A DNA stretch of 64,000 nucleotides from Corynebacterium singulare (GTDB lineage: Bacteria > Actinomycetota > Actinomycetes > Mycobacteriales > Mycobacteriaceae), in contig NZ_CP010827.1 in the NCBI RefSeq assembly GCF_000833575.1, forward strand, positions 434,001 to 498,000, given 5' to 3'. Positions 28,848 to 37,920 of this stretch are shown here, in pieces. The stretch's first letter is position 1. The number at the start of each line of letters is the position of its first letter. The position numbers and the translations under genes are program-made. The notes beneath the pieces were generated by a model, which saw nothing but the letters and a program-made list of their open reading frames with translations, ran no database searches and was not told the origin of the DNA.

Positions 28848-29414
28848 CTAGACGCCGGAGCTGCGCACCTTGGTGAAATGTACCTTGTACGTCGTGTCCA
28901 CATCCGCATCAGGAAACGCTGCACGGAAGTCCTGGTCATTGACTTCGATGGCATCCTTAATGCGCAGAATCGGGGTGTCCGGGTCTGCGAGGATTTCGTA
29001 CTGGAGTGTGGGGCGTGCGCGGTCGTAGGCGACGAGCCGTGAGACCTTCTCAACGCCTTCGACGTTGGCCAACGTGTCGGCGACAGCACCAGCGATGGCA
29101 TTCATGCTGGTTTTGATGGCGCCGTCTTCATTGGAGGCGTCGGAATGCACCACGTTGAAGCGGCGGTGGCGCAGATTCGCGATGATAAGCCACAGGCCTA
29201 CCAATGCCATTACCACAGTGGCAGCAGCGAGGGCATAGACCCACCACGACTGCTTCGGAAGTCCTGCCCACGTCTCGTGGTCGACCCAATCGGCCAGGTA
29301 CGTAGCGAATCCGACGTCGAAGTGAATGAGAATCGGCCACGCACCCAACGCGATGAGTAAGAGCCCAAGAATGGCGAGAATAACCCGGTCCACGCCGGCG
29401 AGTGTCTTAGACAT
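28848..29414 (-). CDS. Small membrane protein of the Asp23/Gls24 operon (AmaP/DUF6286-like)
   Basis: This 188-residue protein has two hydrophobic helices near the N-terminus (VILAILGLLLIALGAWPIL and WWVYALAAATVVMALVG) and a soluble C-terminal domain of about 110 residues. This is the layout of the alkaline-shock membrane-anchor proteins that tether Asp23 to the cell membrane. The start is MSKTLAGVD, because it overlaps the upstream gene by 8 nt and begins just before the first helix. It is the last gene of a six-gene operon. A tethering role is inferred. Confidence 0.7.
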   Translation of the reverse strand: MSKTLAGVDRVILAILGLLLIALGAWPILIHFDVGFATYLADWVDHETWAGLPKQSWWVYALAAATVVMALVGLWLIIANLRHRRFNVVHSDASNEDGAIKTSMNAIAGAVADTLANVEGVEKVSRLVAYDRARPTLQYEILADPDTPILRIKDAIEVNDQDFRAAFPDADVDTTYKVHFTKVRSSGV

Positions 29415-29985
29415 TGGCGATCTCCTCTTGGTCGTTCTCGATGTGAACGGTGAGCTCGGGGGTGGGGGAGACGGCGGCGAGCGCAGCGGTAACTGCATCC
29501 GTCACGCGCTCCTTGAGCTGGGAGTCCTCGAGATCGCCCGTCGCAGTGACAGTGACCTGGGCGCGGTTCGAGGAAATCTTCGCGCGGCTGCGCGCGGCGC
29601 TGGCACCCGGTACTCGGCGGGCAGACGCCGACGCCACGCGCGCAATATCAACAGCACGCAACCACATCGACGCTTCCTCCGAGGCGATAGTGACGTGGGT
29701 AGTCTTACGCGGTGCACAGGCCGCCCACAGCAGGATAAGGCCGACAAGGATGCCGATGCCACCGCCAATCAGCATCCACGTCTCGATGTCTGGCTTTGAC
29801 ATGACATCAATGAACGGTTGCAGCCATGACTGACCGCCCTCATCGGCGCCGACAACCCAGGCCTCGCGACCTGCTACGGCGGCACCGGCGATGAGCACGA
29901 TGCCAAGGATAACGGTCCACGTGCGTGCGGGCGGTGAGGCCTTGGGACGTTGGCCTAAGCCGACGGGCAGAGTCGAATCACTCAT
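29407..29985 (-). CDS. Membrane protein of the Asp23/Gls24 operon (DUF6286-like)
   Basis: This 192-residue protein has the same plan as the next gene in the operon: two hydrophobic helices (TWTVILGIVLIAGAAVAG and WMLIGGGIGILVGLILL) separated by about 35 polar residues, then a soluble domain. The pair may be paralogues. The start MSDSTLPVG is preferred because it overlaps the upstream coding end by 8 nt and a GGAG motif lies before it; the longer frame would add 34 unlikely residues. Function is inferred from operon context only. Confidence 0.7.
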   Translation of the reverse strand: MSDSTLPVGLGQRPKASPPARTWTVILGIVLIAGAAVAGREAWVVGADEGGQSWLQPFIDVMSKPDIETWMLIGGGIGILVGLILLWAACAPRKTTHVTIASEEASMWLRAVDIARVASASARRVPGASAARSRAKISSNRAQVTVTATGDLEDSQLKERVTDAVTAALAAVSPTPELTVHIENDQEEIANV

Positions 29986-30937
29986 GGTGGGCTCCTTCGG
30001 CAAACGGGGTGATGGTAATTGCGCGCAGTGGCGTAGGGCGAGGTATGTCGACGCGGCGGGTGAAATCCGCCGAGGGCCGGATTTCAATCGGGCGGAGGTT
30101 GCGCGACGTAGCGCTCGGCGCGACTTGCGGCGTGCGGAGCGCTGTGGCGCGCGGGGCCGTAACGTGGTGCGGCTCTACCGGGCGTGGAACGTCGACCTTG
30201 CGCAGGGCCATGGGGTGCGGTGCGGATACTGGTCGTGGTTGCAGCGGACGGGGGACGTCGACCGAACGTGGGCGGAATTCGCTTGGCATGGTCACCGACC
30301 GCACAGTAGCTGGCTGCGGATCGCGGGTGTGTCGTAAAGGCTGCTCTGGTGCCGTGGTGATGTCACGCAACTCGTCATAGCGCTGCGGGGAAGGCCCGAA
30401 ACCAGAGGTGCGAACCTGTACTGCCTGGGGAGTCGCCACCCCACGTACGGCGGGAGCTGCGGGGACAGCGATCTGGCGGACCGCCACACCTTGTGATGTT
30501 TTAATCTCCTTGAGCTCCTGCGCAGGCACAATTGCTGGAATCTGCGCGACAAGCGGAGTGCGCGTCGATACGGCCAGTGCAGAGGTCCGTTCACCAGCGA
30601 CTGCACCGCCCACCGTCACGTTGACGCGCGTCGTGCGAAAGCCGGTGAAATCACGGACGGTATCTGAAATGGCGGAGCGTACAGCCGACGCCACGTCGGT
30701 CACCGGGGAGGGCCAATACACGGCGATATCGGCATCAACCGCGACGACCTTCGCGTCCGGATCCATCTGCGCCATGACGCGCGGGAAAGCGCGTCCAGCA
30801 AGGCCGGCCAGTTTGGCGTCGACAGCCGCAGTTCCCGGGACACTGGCGATGGCGACATGAATAACCTTTTCCATCGCCCGCAGCGAGAACTGAGTGCGGC
30901 CCTGCGCCGTGGGGATCTCGTCGAACGGAGTCGTCAC
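29978..30937 (-). CDS. Asp23/Gls24-domain protein with proline-rich repeat tail
   Basis: This 319-residue soluble protein has an N-terminal Asp23-like domain (about residues 1-125, with the pattern VDADIAVYWPSPVTDVASAV and VRDFTGFRTTRVNVTVGG). About 190 low-complexity residues follow. From about residue 195 the tail holds roughly nine imperfect 11-residue repeats of the form R-x-V-x-V-P-x-P-x-x-x (for example RSVDVPRPLQP, RKVDVPRPVEP, RRVDIPRPTPL). Such a tail is not part of the usual Asp23 fold and may be extended. It abuts the DUF2273 gene by 1 nt. Confidence 0.75.
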   Translation of the reverse strand: MTTPFDEIPTAQGRTQFSLRAMEKVIHVAIASVPGTAAVDAKLAGLAGRAFPRVMAQMDPDAKVVAVDADIAVYWPSPVTDVASAVRSAISDTVRDFTGFRTTRVNVTVGGAVAGERTSALAVSTRTPLVAQIPAIVPAQELKEIKTSQGVAVRQIAVPAAPAVRGVATPQAVQVRTSGFGPSPQRYDELRDITTAPEQPLRHTRDPQPATVRSVTMPSEFRPRSVDVPRPLQPRPVSAPHPMALRKVDVPRPVEPHHVTAPRATALRTPQVAPSATSRNLRPIEIRPSADFTRRVDIPRPTPLRAITITPFAEGAHHE

Positions 30938-31131
30938 TAGCCTTGGCCTCTATCCTGGCCGACCACGCCTTTCCACACGGCGGTGAGGTCGATGCGGCCG
31001 TCGAAGTGTGCGCCGACAACGCCGCCAATCGCGGCCAGTAGAACCGCGAGTACGACGTACCAGACGCCGAGGTAGATGAAAAAGGCGAGAACCAAGCCGG
31101 CGAGGACGCCGAGGGAGGTGTAGTTCTTCAT
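30937..31131 (-). CDS. DUF2273 small membrane protein
   Basis: This 64-residue protein is almost entirely one hydrophobic hairpin (LGVLAGLVLAFFIYLGVWYV then VLAVLLAAIGGVVGAHF) with a short basic and polar tail. DUF2273 proteins are regularly encoded beside Asp23/Gls24 genes, and this one lies in the middle of such an operon, 8 nt after its upstream neighbour. It may help anchor Asp23-like proteins at the membrane; that is inferred from context. Confidence 0.8.
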   Translation of the reverse strand: MKNYTSLGVLAGLVLAFFIYLGVWYVVLAVLLAAIGGVVGAHFDGRIDLTAVWKGVVGQDRGQG

Positions 31132-31139
31132 GGTTTTCC

Positions 31140-31475
31140 TTAGTTCTGTGGGGATCCGGCGGACTCAACGGCATCCGCGAAGACAACGTCGACAGTGCGT
31201 GCTCCGGGCCAGGTGCTGCGGACGGTGTCACGAATGGCGGCGCCGAGCGCCGCTAAAGGCTCGCCCGCGCTGACGTCAACAACGATGTGTACTTCGAGGC
31301 GCGTATCGTCCCGCGGCGAGGGGCGTGAGATTCCGTAGATGCGCTCGCCTGGGAAGAGCAGTGCGACTTCGCCGAAGCGTCCGCCGCTGAGCTTGGCGAC
31401 GCCCCGCAGGCCCGTCACCGCTTCCTCAATAGCGTGGGCATCCTCCGCCGTGAGTTGTGGGGGCTGCTGACTCAC
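31140..31475 (-). CDS. Short Asp23-like protein
   Basis: This 111-residue soluble protein resembles a minimal Asp23/Gls24 domain: an N-terminal helix (AHAIEEAVTGLRGVAKL), a central beta segment and the motif RLEVHIVVDVSAGEPLAALG followed by VRSTWPGARTVDVVFAD. No signal or membrane segment is present. The start codon directly follows the stop of the preceding asp23 gene, so translation is coupled. Its exact role is unknown. Confidence 0.65.
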   Translation of the reverse strand: MSQQPPQLTAEDAHAIEEAVTGLRGVAKLSGGRFGEVALLFPGERIYGISRPSPRDDTRLEVHIVVDVSAGEPLAALGAAIRDTVRSTWPGARTVDVVFADAVESAGSPQN

Positions 31476-31964
31476 TTAGGCCTGTCCCTGGGAGATTGCC
31501 GGGGTGGTGTCCTCCTGCTCGTTCTCGTCCTTCGGCAGCTTGACGTCGTGGACAACGACGTCGACACGGTTGACGGACAGGCCAGTCATGCGCTCCACGG
31601 CATTCATGATGTTGCGGCGGATTGCCTCAGCCAGCTCGTGGATGGCCACACCGTACTCAGCGATGATGGCGATATCGATGTTGGCGGATCCATTGGCAAC
31701 CTCGACCGTGACACCCTGACGAACGTCCTCAGAAGCGCCAAAGGACTCACGAATTGAGCCCATCATGCGAGCACCGCCGCCGCCGAGTGCAGCGACGCCA
31801 GAGACTTCGCGGGCGGCAATGCCAGCAATCTTGGAGACGACGACGTCATCAATGCTGGTAGTGCCGAAGTCGGTTTCCAAATTCTCGTTGCGCTCTGCCT
31901 GAGCAGCCGGGGTAGCTGCCTTGGTGTTCTCTGCGACGTCCTTCGGTGTGGTGTTGTCAGCCAT
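31476..31964 (-). CDS. Asp23/Gls24 family envelope stress response protein
   Basis: This 162-residue protein is the canonical Asp23 member and the first gene of the operon. The domain reads VVVSKIAGIAAREVSGVAAL, a glycine-rich loop, VNIDIAI-type strands with YGVAIHELAEAIRRNI, then MTGLSVNRVDVVVHDVKL. N- and C-terminal tails are acidic. Asp23 proteins form membrane-associated scaffolds that respond to alkaline or envelope stress. GAGAAGG precedes the ATG. A GGAA...GTT promoter-like pair upstream hints at an ECF sigma factor. Confidence 0.9.
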   Translation of the reverse strand: MADNTTPKDVAENTKAATPAAQAERNENLETDFGTTSIDDVVVSKIAGIAAREVSGVAALGGGGARMMGSIRESFGASEDVRQGVTVEVANGSANIDIAIIAEYGVAIHELAEAIRRNIMNAVERMTGLSVNRVDVVVHDVKLPKDENEQEDTTPAISQGQA

Positions 31965-32080
31965 GGTGAAACCTTCTCAGTTCGAATCGGGGGTTAGTCA
32001 TTCGAGCGTCGCACGCTCGCCATACACCGAGTCTAGAGGCGAATAGTTGAGTCGTGGGGTGCAGAGCAAAAACTTTAGCC

Positions 32081-32106
32081 AAAACGTGATTTTCGGCACG
32101 GTTTCC
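32081..32106 (-). promoter_or_regulatory. Candidate ECF-sigma (SigH/SigM-like) promoter of the Asp23 operon
   Basis: On the minus strand, CGGAAAC is followed by CGTTTT with 17 bp between GGAA and GTT. That fits the GGAA-N16-19-GTT pattern of stress sigma factors in corynebacteria. The site lies about 115 bp before the first asp23 gene, whose products are envelope-stress proteins. This is a two-motif match made by eye. Confidence 0.35.
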
Positions 32107-32558
32107 GTAGCGGTTTGGAAAACGGGAGGTTACATGCTTAAATACAGGGGTTGCTTTAACACAGCAACGTGGCCGCAGGCAGGAGCTTGTAGGGCGTTGT
32201 TGCTGGTAAAGCGAACATGACACCTTTGTTGTGAGGCTCGTGAGGGCCGCACTCGAAGGTCATCCGATCGGGCTAGGTCCGCGTTTGAGCAGAGACACCC
32301 CCGAGACGATGGACCGGAGAAGGAGCATGGCAAATAAACAGCGGCAGTATATGAATAAGACTTTGGTTGCAGATCTCTGATCGAACGCCCCAGTCTTCTT
32401 CCTATTGACTTTGACTACGGGTCTTGTACCCCGTCATGAGCACTGCACGGTGGGCATTTGCCTTCTGCTGCACCTCGTGGTCGTCATGACAGTCAGACAA
32501 CTGGCGTTGCGCCAAGGCTCCAAGCCCGGACAACGTTATAGAGAAATCGAGAAGCAAT

Positions 32559-32607
32559 TTCCCACCGCTTCACGCCCCGGATACGCCGGGAATGTGAAAG
32601 TGGGGAA
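32559..32607 (+). promoter_or_regulatory. S10-operon leader hairpin
   Basis: Three consecutive arm pairs (TTCCCAC/GTGGGGAA, TTCAC/GTGAA, CCCGG/CCGGG) build one imperfect hairpin that ends about 18 nt before the rpsJ GTG. S10 operons are often controlled by L4 binding to a leader hairpin; whether this is such a site is inferred. Confidence 0.5.
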
Positions 32608-32625
32608 GCGAGGAAGAGGATAAGC

Positions 32626-32931
32626 GTGGCGGGACAAAAGATCCGCATTCGGCTGAAGGCCTACGACCACGAGGCTATCGACGCTTCTGCCAAGAAGATC
32701 GTTGAGACCGTTACCCGTACGGGTGCCCGTGTAGTTGGTCCGGTGCCGCTCCCAACCGAGAAGAACGTATACGCCGTTATTCGTTCTCCGCACAAGTACA
32801 AGGACTCTCGCGAGCACTTCGAGATGCGCACTCACAAGCGCCTCATCGACATTCTCGACCCGACCCCGAAGACCGTTGACGCTCTTATGCGCATCGACCT
32901 TCCGGCAAGCGTCGACGTGAATATCCAGTAA
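32626..32931 (+). CDS. rpsJ: 30S ribosomal protein S10
   Basis: S10 (101 residues) is part of the 30S head and the partner of NusB in antitermination. It starts [20 protein letters not shown] and contains the typical [19 protein letters not shown] and RTHKRLIDI segments. The GTG start follows GAAGAGGAT at a good distance. It is the first gene of an eleven-gene S10 operon. A long hairpin sits immediately upstream. Confidence 0.98.
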   Translation: MAGQKIRIRLKAYDHEAIDASAKKIVETVTRTGARVVGPVPLPTEKNVYAVIRSPHKYKDSREHFEMRTHKRLIDILDPTPKTVDALMRIDLPASVDVNIQ

Positions 32932-32966
32932 GCGATCGACACAACGTATTTGGTGGAGAACTAATT

Positions 32967-33623
32967 ATGAGTGAAAACGAGATCAAGGGCATTCTGGGCA
33001 CCAAGCTCGGCATGACCCAGGTCTTCGACGAGGAGAACCGCGTTGTGCCGGTCACCGTCGTCGAAGCTGGGCCGTGCGTGGTTACCCAGATTCGTACCGC
33101 AGAAACCGATGGCTACAACGCCATCCAGATTGCCTTCGGCGAGAAGGACCCGCGCAAGGCCAACAAGCCGGCCGCTGGTCACTTCAAGAAGGCTGGCGTG
33201 ACCCCGCGTCGCCACGTTGCTGAAATCCGCATGGATGACACCTCTGCATATGAGGTTGGCCAGGAGGTCAAGGTGGACATCTTCGAGGGTGTAACCTTCG
33301 TTGACGTCACCGGCACCACCAAGGGCCACGGCTACGCCGGCGCCATGAAGCGCCACGGCTTCGCAGGCCAGGGCGCTGCCCACGGTAACCAGGCCGCTCA
33401 CCGCCGCGTTGGTGGTATTGGTGGCGCTTCGTTCCCGGGCCGCGTCTTCAAGGGTAAGCGCATGGCTGGCCGCATGGGCCAGGACCGCGTGACCACCCAG
33501 AACCTGAAGATTCAGAAGATTGATGCCGAGTCCAACCTGCTGCTCATCAAGGGTGCTATCCCGGGTGCGCGCGGTGGCCTCGTCACCGTTAAGACCGCAG
33601 TGAAGGGCGGTGCACACGCATGA
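32967..33623 (+). CDS. rplC: 50S ribosomal protein L3
   Basis: L3 (218 residues) is an early assembly protein near the peptidyl-transferase centre. The internal extension with [19 protein letters not shown] matches the family consensus and holds the glutamine or asparagine site often methylated in L3. It begins [15 protein letters not shown] after the initiator region and lies 35 nt after rpsJ. It overlaps rplD by 4 nt, coupling the two. Confidence 0.98.
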   Translation: MSENEIKGILGTKLGMTQVFDEENRVVPVTVVEAGPCVVTQIRTAETDGYNAIQIAFGEKDPRKANKPAAGHFKKAGVTPRRHVAEIRMDDTSAYEVGQEVKVDIFEGVTFVDVTGTTKGHGYAGAMKRHGFAGQGAAHGNQAAHRRVGGIGGASFPGRVFKGKRMAGRMGQDRVTTQNLKIQKIDAESNLLLIKGAIPGARGGLVTVKTAVKGGAHA

Positions 33624-34282
33624 GCAACCTCAAGCTAGACGTCCAGACCGCTGACGGTAAGACCAACGGCTCTGTTGAGCTGCCGGCCGAGCTCTTTGAC
33701 ACCGAAGCATCCATCGCTTTGATGCACCAGGTTGTCAACGCTCAGCTTGCTGCTGCTCGCCAGGGCACCCACAAGACCAAGACTCGCGGCGAGGTCCGCG
33801 GCGGTGGCCGTAAGCCGTTCCGCCAGAAGGGCACCGGTCGCGCCCGCCAGGGCTCCATCCGTGCACCGCACTACACCGGCGGTGGCACCGTGCATGGCCC
33901 GGTTCCGCGCGACTACTCCCAGCGCACCCCAAAGCGCATGATCAAGGCTGCTCTCTACGGTGCACTGTCTGACCGTGCACGCAACGAGCGCATCCACGTC
34001 ATCGAGGAGCTCGTCCCGGGTCAGACCCCGTCCACCAAGCAGGCCAAGGCCTTCATCGAGCGCCTCACCGACCGCAAGAACGTTCTTCTGGTCGTCGGCC
34101 GCGAGGACATCAATGCTCGCCGCAGCGCCAACAACCTGCCGAACGTCCAGATCCTGGACGCCGGCCAGCTGAACACCTACGACGTCCTCTACTCGGACGA
34201 TGTTGTGTTCTCCGTTGAGGCTCTGCACACCTTCGTCGAGCGCGCCACCGGCGCTGCCGAGGAAGCTAAGGAGGAGAAGTAA
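33620..34282 (+). CDS. rplD: 50S ribosomal protein L4
   Basis: L4 (220 residues) lines the exit tunnel with a long loop; the loop's conserved [17 protein letters not shown] segment, where macrolide-resistance changes occur, is wild type in appearance. L4 is also the usual autogenous repressor of S10 operons, and a leader hairpin before rpsJ is a possible target. The gene overlaps rplC by 4 nt and rplW by 1 nt. The C-terminus is acidic and alanine-rich. Confidence 0.98.
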   Translation: MSNLKLDVQTADGKTNGSVELPAELFDTEASIALMHQVVNAQLAAARQGTHKTKTRGEVRGGGRKPFRQKGTGRARQGSIRAPHYTGGGTVHGPVPRDYSQRTPKRMIKAALYGALSDRARNERIHVIEELVPGQTPSTKQAKAFIERLTDRKNVLLVVGREDINARRSANNLPNVQILDAGQLNTYDVLYSDDVVFSVEALHTFVERATGAAEEAKEEK

Positions 34283-34587
34283 TGGCTAAGCTCGCTAACC
34301 CGCGCGACGTCATCATCGCACCGGTTGTGTCCGAGAAGTCCTACGGCCTGATGGAGCAGAACGTGTACACGTTCTACGTCTCCACGGACTCCAACAAGAC
34401 CCAGATTAAAGATGCCGTCGAGCAGATCTTCGGCGTGAAGGTTGCTTCCGTCAACACCGTGAACCGTGCAGGTAAGCGTAAGCGCACCCGCACCGGCTTC
34501 GGTCAGCGTAAGTCCACCAAGCGCGCCTACGTGACGCTCCGTGAAGGCAGCGACTCCATCGACGTCTTCGGCGGTTCTGCTAGCTAG
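34282..34587 (+). CDS. rplW: 50S ribosomal protein L23
   Basis: L23 (101 residues) lies at the tunnel exit and docks trigger factor and SRP. Family features are [38 protein letters not shown] and the basic [20 protein letters not shown] loop. The ATG overlaps the rplD stop codon by 1 nt, indicating translational coupling. rplB follows after 39 nt with its own AAGGAAGA ribosome-binding site. Confidence 0.98.
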   Translation: MAKLANPRDVIIAPVVSEKSYGLMEQNVYTFYVSTDSNKTQIKDAVEQIFGVKVASVNTVNRAGKRKRTRTGFGQRKSTKRAYVTLREGSDSIDVFGGSAS

Positions 34588-34626
34588 CAGAACGGCTCCA
34601 AGAGCCGATAAGGAAAAGGAAGAATT

Positions 34627-35463
34627 ATGGCTATTCGTAAGTACAAGCCGACAACTCCGGGTCGCCGCGCATCCTCCGTGTCCCAGTTCGAGGAGATCAC
34701 TCGTTCCACTCCGGAGAAGTCCCTGCTGCGCCCGCTGACCAAGACCGGTGGTCGTAACAACTACGGCCGCATCACCACCCGCCACATCGGCGGTGGCCAC
34801 AAGCGCCGTTACCGTCTGATCGACTTCCGTCGTACCGACAAGGACGGCATCCCTGCAAAGGTCGCTCACATCGAGTACGACCCGAACCGTACCGCTAACA
34901 TCGCTCTCCTGCACTATGCAGATGGCGAGAAGCGCTACATCATCGCCCCGAAGGGCCTGAAGCAGGGCACCGTCGTCGAGTCCGGCCCGAACGCAGATAT
35001 CAAGGTTGGTAACAACCTGCCGCTGCGTAACATCCCGACCGGTACCACCATCCACGCTGTGGAACTCAAGCCGGGCGCTGGCGCTAAGCTGGCCCGCTCC
35101 GCTGGTGCTTCCATCCAGCTGCTGGGTAAGGAAGGCAAGTACGCGGTTCTGCGTATGCCGTCCTCCGAAATCCGTCGCGTCGACATCCGTTGCCGCGCCA
35201 CCGTGGGTGAGGTCGGCAACGCTGACCAGATGAACATCCGCTGGGGTAAGGCCGGCCGTATGCGCTGGAAGGGCGTCCGCCCGACCGTCCGTGGTGTCGT
35301 CATGAACCCGGTCGACCACCCGCACGGTGGTGGTGAGGGTAAGACCTCGGGTGGTCGCCACCCGGTGTCGCCGTGGGGCCACAAGGAAGGCCGCACCCGC
35401 AACCCGAACCGTTACTCGAACAACATGATCGTGCGCCGTCGTCGCCCGAACAAGAAGCGCTAA
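34627..35463 (+). CDS. rplB: 50S ribosomal protein L2
   Basis: L2 (278 residues) is a highly conserved protein needed for subunit joining and peptidyl transfer. It starts with [18 protein letters not shown] and contains the C-terminal [20 protein letters not shown] loop with the essential histidine. Length is normal. It lies in the S10 operon between rplW and rpsS, 13 nt before the latter. Confidence 0.99.
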   Translation: MAIRKYKPTTPGRRASSVSQFEEITRSTPEKSLLRPLTKTGGRNNYGRITTRHIGGGHKRRYRLIDFRRTDKDGIPAKVAHIEYDPNRTANIALLHYADGEKRYIIAPKGLKQGTVVESGPNADIKVGNNLPLRNIPTGTTIHAVELKPGAGAKLARSAGASIQLLGKEGKYAVLRMPSSEIRRVDIRCRATVGEVGNADQMNIRWGKAGRMRWKGVRPTVRGVVMNPVDHPHGGGEGKTSGGRHPVSPWGHKEGRTRNPNRYSNNMIVRRRRPNKKR

Positions 35464-35476
35464 GAGGAGGTAAACA

Positions 35477-35755
35477 ATGCCACGCAGCCTGAAGAAGGGC
35501 CCGTTCGTCGATGAGCACCTCCTCAACAAGGTAGATGCTCAGAACGAGGCCGGCACCAAGCAGGTCATCAAGACCTGGTCTCGCCGTTCCACCATCCTTC
35601 CTGACTTCATCGGTCACACCTTCGCCGTCCACGACGGTCGTAAGCATGTGCCGGTGTTCGTCGAGGATTCCATGGTTGGTCACAAGCTCGGCGAGTTCGC
35701 ACCCACCAAGACCTTTAAGGGTCACGTCAAGGACGACAAGAAGGGACGTCGATAA
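35477..35755 (+). CDS. rpsS: 30S ribosomal protein S19
   Basis: S19 (92 residues) forms a head complex with S13 that contacts the A-site tRNA. It begins [18 protein letters not shown] and contains the [19 protein letters not shown] and [15 protein letters not shown] signatures. GAGGAGG lies 8 nt upstream of the ATG. rplV follows after 3 nt. Confidence 0.98.
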   Translation: MPRSLKKGPFVDEHLLNKVDAQNEAGTKQVIKTWSRRSTILPDFIGHTFAVHDGRKHVPVFVEDSMVGHKLGEFAPTKTFKGHVKDDKKGRR

Positions 35756-35758
35756 GCG

Positions 35759-36121
35759 ATGAGTGACACCATCACCTCCGCATCCGCAACGGCTCGCTAC
35801 GTCCGCGTTACCCCGATGAAGGCACGCCGCGTCATCGACCTGGTCCGCGGTAAGTCCGTAGCCGAGGCACTTGCAATCCTGAAGTACGCTCCGCAGGGCG
35901 CCGCTAAGCCGGTAGCCAAGGTTGTTGCATCCGCAGCTGCCAACGCAGAGAACAACTTCGGCCTGGATCCGCGCACCCTGGTCATCTCCGAGGCATACGC
36001 CAACGAGGGCCCGACCATGCGTCGTTTCCAGCCGCGCGCACAGGGCCGCGCATTCATGATTCGTAAGCGCACCAGCCACATCACCGTGGTTGTCGAGAGC
36101 CAGAAGGAAGGGGCCAAGTAA
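35759..36121 (+). CDS. rplV: 50S ribosomal protein L22
   Basis: L22 (120 residues) has a long beta-hairpin lining the exit tunnel. Family segments [20 protein letters not shown] and [20 protein letters not shown] are present, followed by the hairpin region [20 protein letters not shown], whose macrolide-linked residues look normal. It overlaps rpsC by 1 nt. Confidence 0.98.
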   Translation: MSDTITSASATARYVRVTPMKARRVIDLVRGKSVAEALAILKYAPQGAAKPVAKVVASAAANAENNFGLDPRTLVISEAYANEGPTMRRFQPRAQGRAFMIRKRTSHITVVVESQKEGAK

Positions 36122-36864
36122 TGGGCCAGAAGATCCATCCTCACGGCCTACGTTTGGGCATCACTTCCGACTGGAAGACCCACTGGTACGCCGATAAGGA
36201 CTACGCCAACTACGTAGCCGAAGACATCAAGATCCGCCAGTACCTGGAGAAGGGCCTCGACCGCGCCGGCATCGCCGACGTCGTCATCGAGCGCACCCGC
36301 GACCGCGTCCGCGTCGACATTCACACTGCCCGCCCGGGCATCGTGATCGGCCGCCGCGGCGCTGAGGCCGACCGCATCCGCCGTGAGCTGGAGAAGCTCA
36401 CCGGCAAGATGGTTGCCCTCAACATTCTCGAGGTCAAGCAGGTCGACGCTAACGCAACCCTGGTTGCTCAGTCCATCGCGGAGCAGCTGGTTAACCGTGT
36501 TGCATTCCGTCGTGCAATGCGCAAGGCTATCCAGTCCGCTATGCGCCAGCCACAGGTTAAGGGCATCAAGATTTTGCTGTCCGGCCGCCTGGGTGGTGCT
36601 GAAATGTCCCGCGTTGAGCGCTACCACGAAGGTCGCGTTCCGCTGCACACCCTTCGCGCCGAAATCGACTACGGCACCGCAGAGGCCCACACCACCTTTG
36701 GCCGCATTGGCATCAAGGTGTGGATCTACAAGGGTGACGTCGTCGGTGGCGTGCGTGAGTCCGAACTGAACGCTCCGGCGCAGGGCCGTGGCCGTGACCG
36801 CAATGGTCGCTCCCGCCGCGGTGGCCAGCGTCGCCAGCGCGCACAGCAGAAGCAGGAGGGCTAA
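36121..36864 (+). CDS. rpsC: 30S ribosomal protein S3
   Basis: S3 (247 residues) sits at the mRNA entry channel and has helicase activity. The N-terminus [20 protein letters not shown] and the KH domain around [20 protein letters not shown] are clear. The C-terminal tail is Arg/Gly/Gln-rich and longer than in enterobacteria, as usual in actinobacteria. The ATG overlaps the rplV stop; rplP follows after 3 nt. Confidence 0.98.
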   Translation: MGQKIHPHGLRLGITSDWKTHWYADKDYANYVAEDIKIRQYLEKGLDRAGIADVVIERTRDRVRVDIHTARPGIVIGRRGAEADRIRRELEKLTGKMVALNILEVKQVDANATLVAQSIAEQLVNRVAFRRAMRKAIQSAMRQPQVKGIKILLSGRLGGAEMSRVERYHEGRVPLHTLRAEIDYGTAEAHTTFGRIGIKVWIYKGDVVGGVRESELNAPAQGRGRDRNGRSRRGGQRRQRAQQKQEG

Positions 36865-36867
36865 TCC

Positions 36868-37284
36868 ATGCTGATTCCTAAGCGTGTTAAGTACCGCCGT
36901 CAGCACCGCCCGAGCCGCTCGGGTGTGTCCAAGGGCGGTAACCGCATCAACTTCGGTGACTACGCCATCCAGGCTCTCGAGCCGGCGTACATCACCAACC
37001 GCCAGATTGAGGCCGCACGTATTGCCATCAACCGCCACGTCAAGCGTGGCGGTAAGGTCTGGATTAACATTTTCCCGGACCGTCCGCTGACCCAGAAGCC
37101 TCTCGGTGTTCGTATGGGTTCCGGTAAGGGCCCCGTCGAGAAGTGGGTTGCCAACGTCAAGCCGGGCCGCGTCCTCTTCGAGATGACCTACCCGAACGAG
37201 GAAACCGCCATCGAGGCCCTGCGCCGCGCTGGTCAGAAGCTTCCGTGCAAGGTCCGCATCATCAAGAAGGAGGACCAGTTCTAA
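36868..37284 (+). CDS. rplP: 50S ribosomal protein L16
   Basis: L16 (138 residues) organises the A-site tRNA and is a late assembly protein. It starts [18 protein letters not shown] and has the conserved [19 protein letters not shown] region. Its stop codon shares one base with the rpmC start (TAATG). Length and sequence are ordinary for the phylum. Confidence 0.98.
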   Translation: MLIPKRVKYRRQHRPSRSGVSKGGNRINFGDYAIQALEPAYITNRQIEAARIAINRHVKRGGKVWINIFPDRPLTQKPLGVRMGSGKGPVEKWVANVKPGRVLFEMTYPNEETAIEALRRAGQKLPCKVRIIKKEDQF

Positions 37285-37514
37285 TGGCTACCGGTACCCC
37301 CGCCCACGAGTTCCGTGAGCTCGACAATGCTGAGCTGGAAACCCGCCTGAAGGACGCGAAGGAAGAGCTCTTCAACCTTCGTTTCCAGAAGGCCACCGGC
37401 CAGCTGACCAACAACCGCCGCATCGGCACGGTTAAGCGCGACATTGCCCGCATCTACACCGTTCTGCGCGAGCGCGAGCTGGGCCTGTCCGTTGCTCCGG
37501 GAGCTGAGGCTTAA
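37284..37514 (+). CDS. rpmC: 50S ribosomal protein L29
   Basis: L29 (76 residues) lies beside L23 at the tunnel exit. The start is the ATG fused to the rplP stop, because the product then begins with the conserved helix [20 protein letters not shown], with [20 protein letters not shown] after it. A longer in-frame extension inside rplP is not family-like. rpsQ begins 2 nt after the stop codon. Confidence 0.96.
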   Translation: MATGTPAHEFRELDNAELETRLKDAKEELFNLRFQKATGQLTNNRRIGTVKRDIARIYTVLRERELGLSVAPGAEA

Positions 37515-37516
37515 TC

Positions 37517-37798
37517 ATGAGTGAGGCAAACGTGAACACTAAGAAGGAAAAGGGCGCTCGCAAGACCCGCACCGGCATCGTTGTCTCCGACAAGATGGAC
37601 AAGACCATCGTTGTCGAGCTCGAGGACCGCAAGCAGCACGCCCTCTACGGCAAGATCATGCGTTCTAACAAGAAGGTTAAGGCGCACGATGAGGAGAACA
37701 CCGCCGGCATCGGCGACCGCGTTCTCATCGCCGAGACCCGCCCGCTGTCGAAGGACAAGCACTTCCGTCTCGTCGAGATCGTGGAGAAGGCTAAGTAA
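37517..37798 (+). CDS. rpsQ: 30S ribosomal protein S17
   Basis: S17 (93 residues) is a primary 16S-binding protein. It contains [20 protein letters not shown] and the C-terminal [19 protein letters not shown]. The N-terminus has a short charged extension common in actinobacteria. It is the last gene of the S10 block: a strong terminator follows and the next ribosomal gene, rplN, lies 6.7 kb downstream. Confidence 0.98.
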   Translation: MSEANVNTKKEKGARKTRTGIVVSDKMDKTIVVELEDRKQHALYGKIMRSNKKVKAHDEENTAGIGDRVLIAETRPLSKDKHFRLVEIVEKAK

Positions 37799-37821
37799 AA
37801 TCTAGCTTTCCCGCCACAGGT

Positions 37822-37852
37822 AACCCCCACGCAGCGCGTGGGGGTTATTTTT
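37822..37852 (+). terminator. Terminator of the S10 operon
   Basis: A perfect 11-bp stem (AACCCCCACGC/GCGTGGGGGTT) with a 3-nt loop is followed by ATTTTTAT, 23 nt after the rpsQ stop. Confidence 0.93.
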
Positions 37853-37920
37853 ATGCCGAGAATGCTTCCCGTGGGATGTCATGGCCGCAGCGCGTACTGC
37901 TCCCGTTCATAGGGTTGGCT

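Larger units (their letters stand above)
31965..32625. other. Divergent spacer between the Asp23 and S10 operons
   Basis: This 660-bp region has no convincing gene. Toward the Asp23 operon lies an ECF-type promoter candidate at 32081-32106. Toward rpsJ, two TTGACT hexamers (32405, 32411) occur without a matching -10, ACGGG and CCCGT flank a short loop near 32417, and a long hairpin directly precedes the rpsJ ribosome-binding site. A 219-bp open frame at 32405 lacks a ribosome-binding site and is treated as noise. Confidence 0.5.

Noticed and set aside
32405..32623. Possible small gene before rpsJ
   Set aside because: It has no ribosome-binding site and overlaps the S10 leader hairpin.
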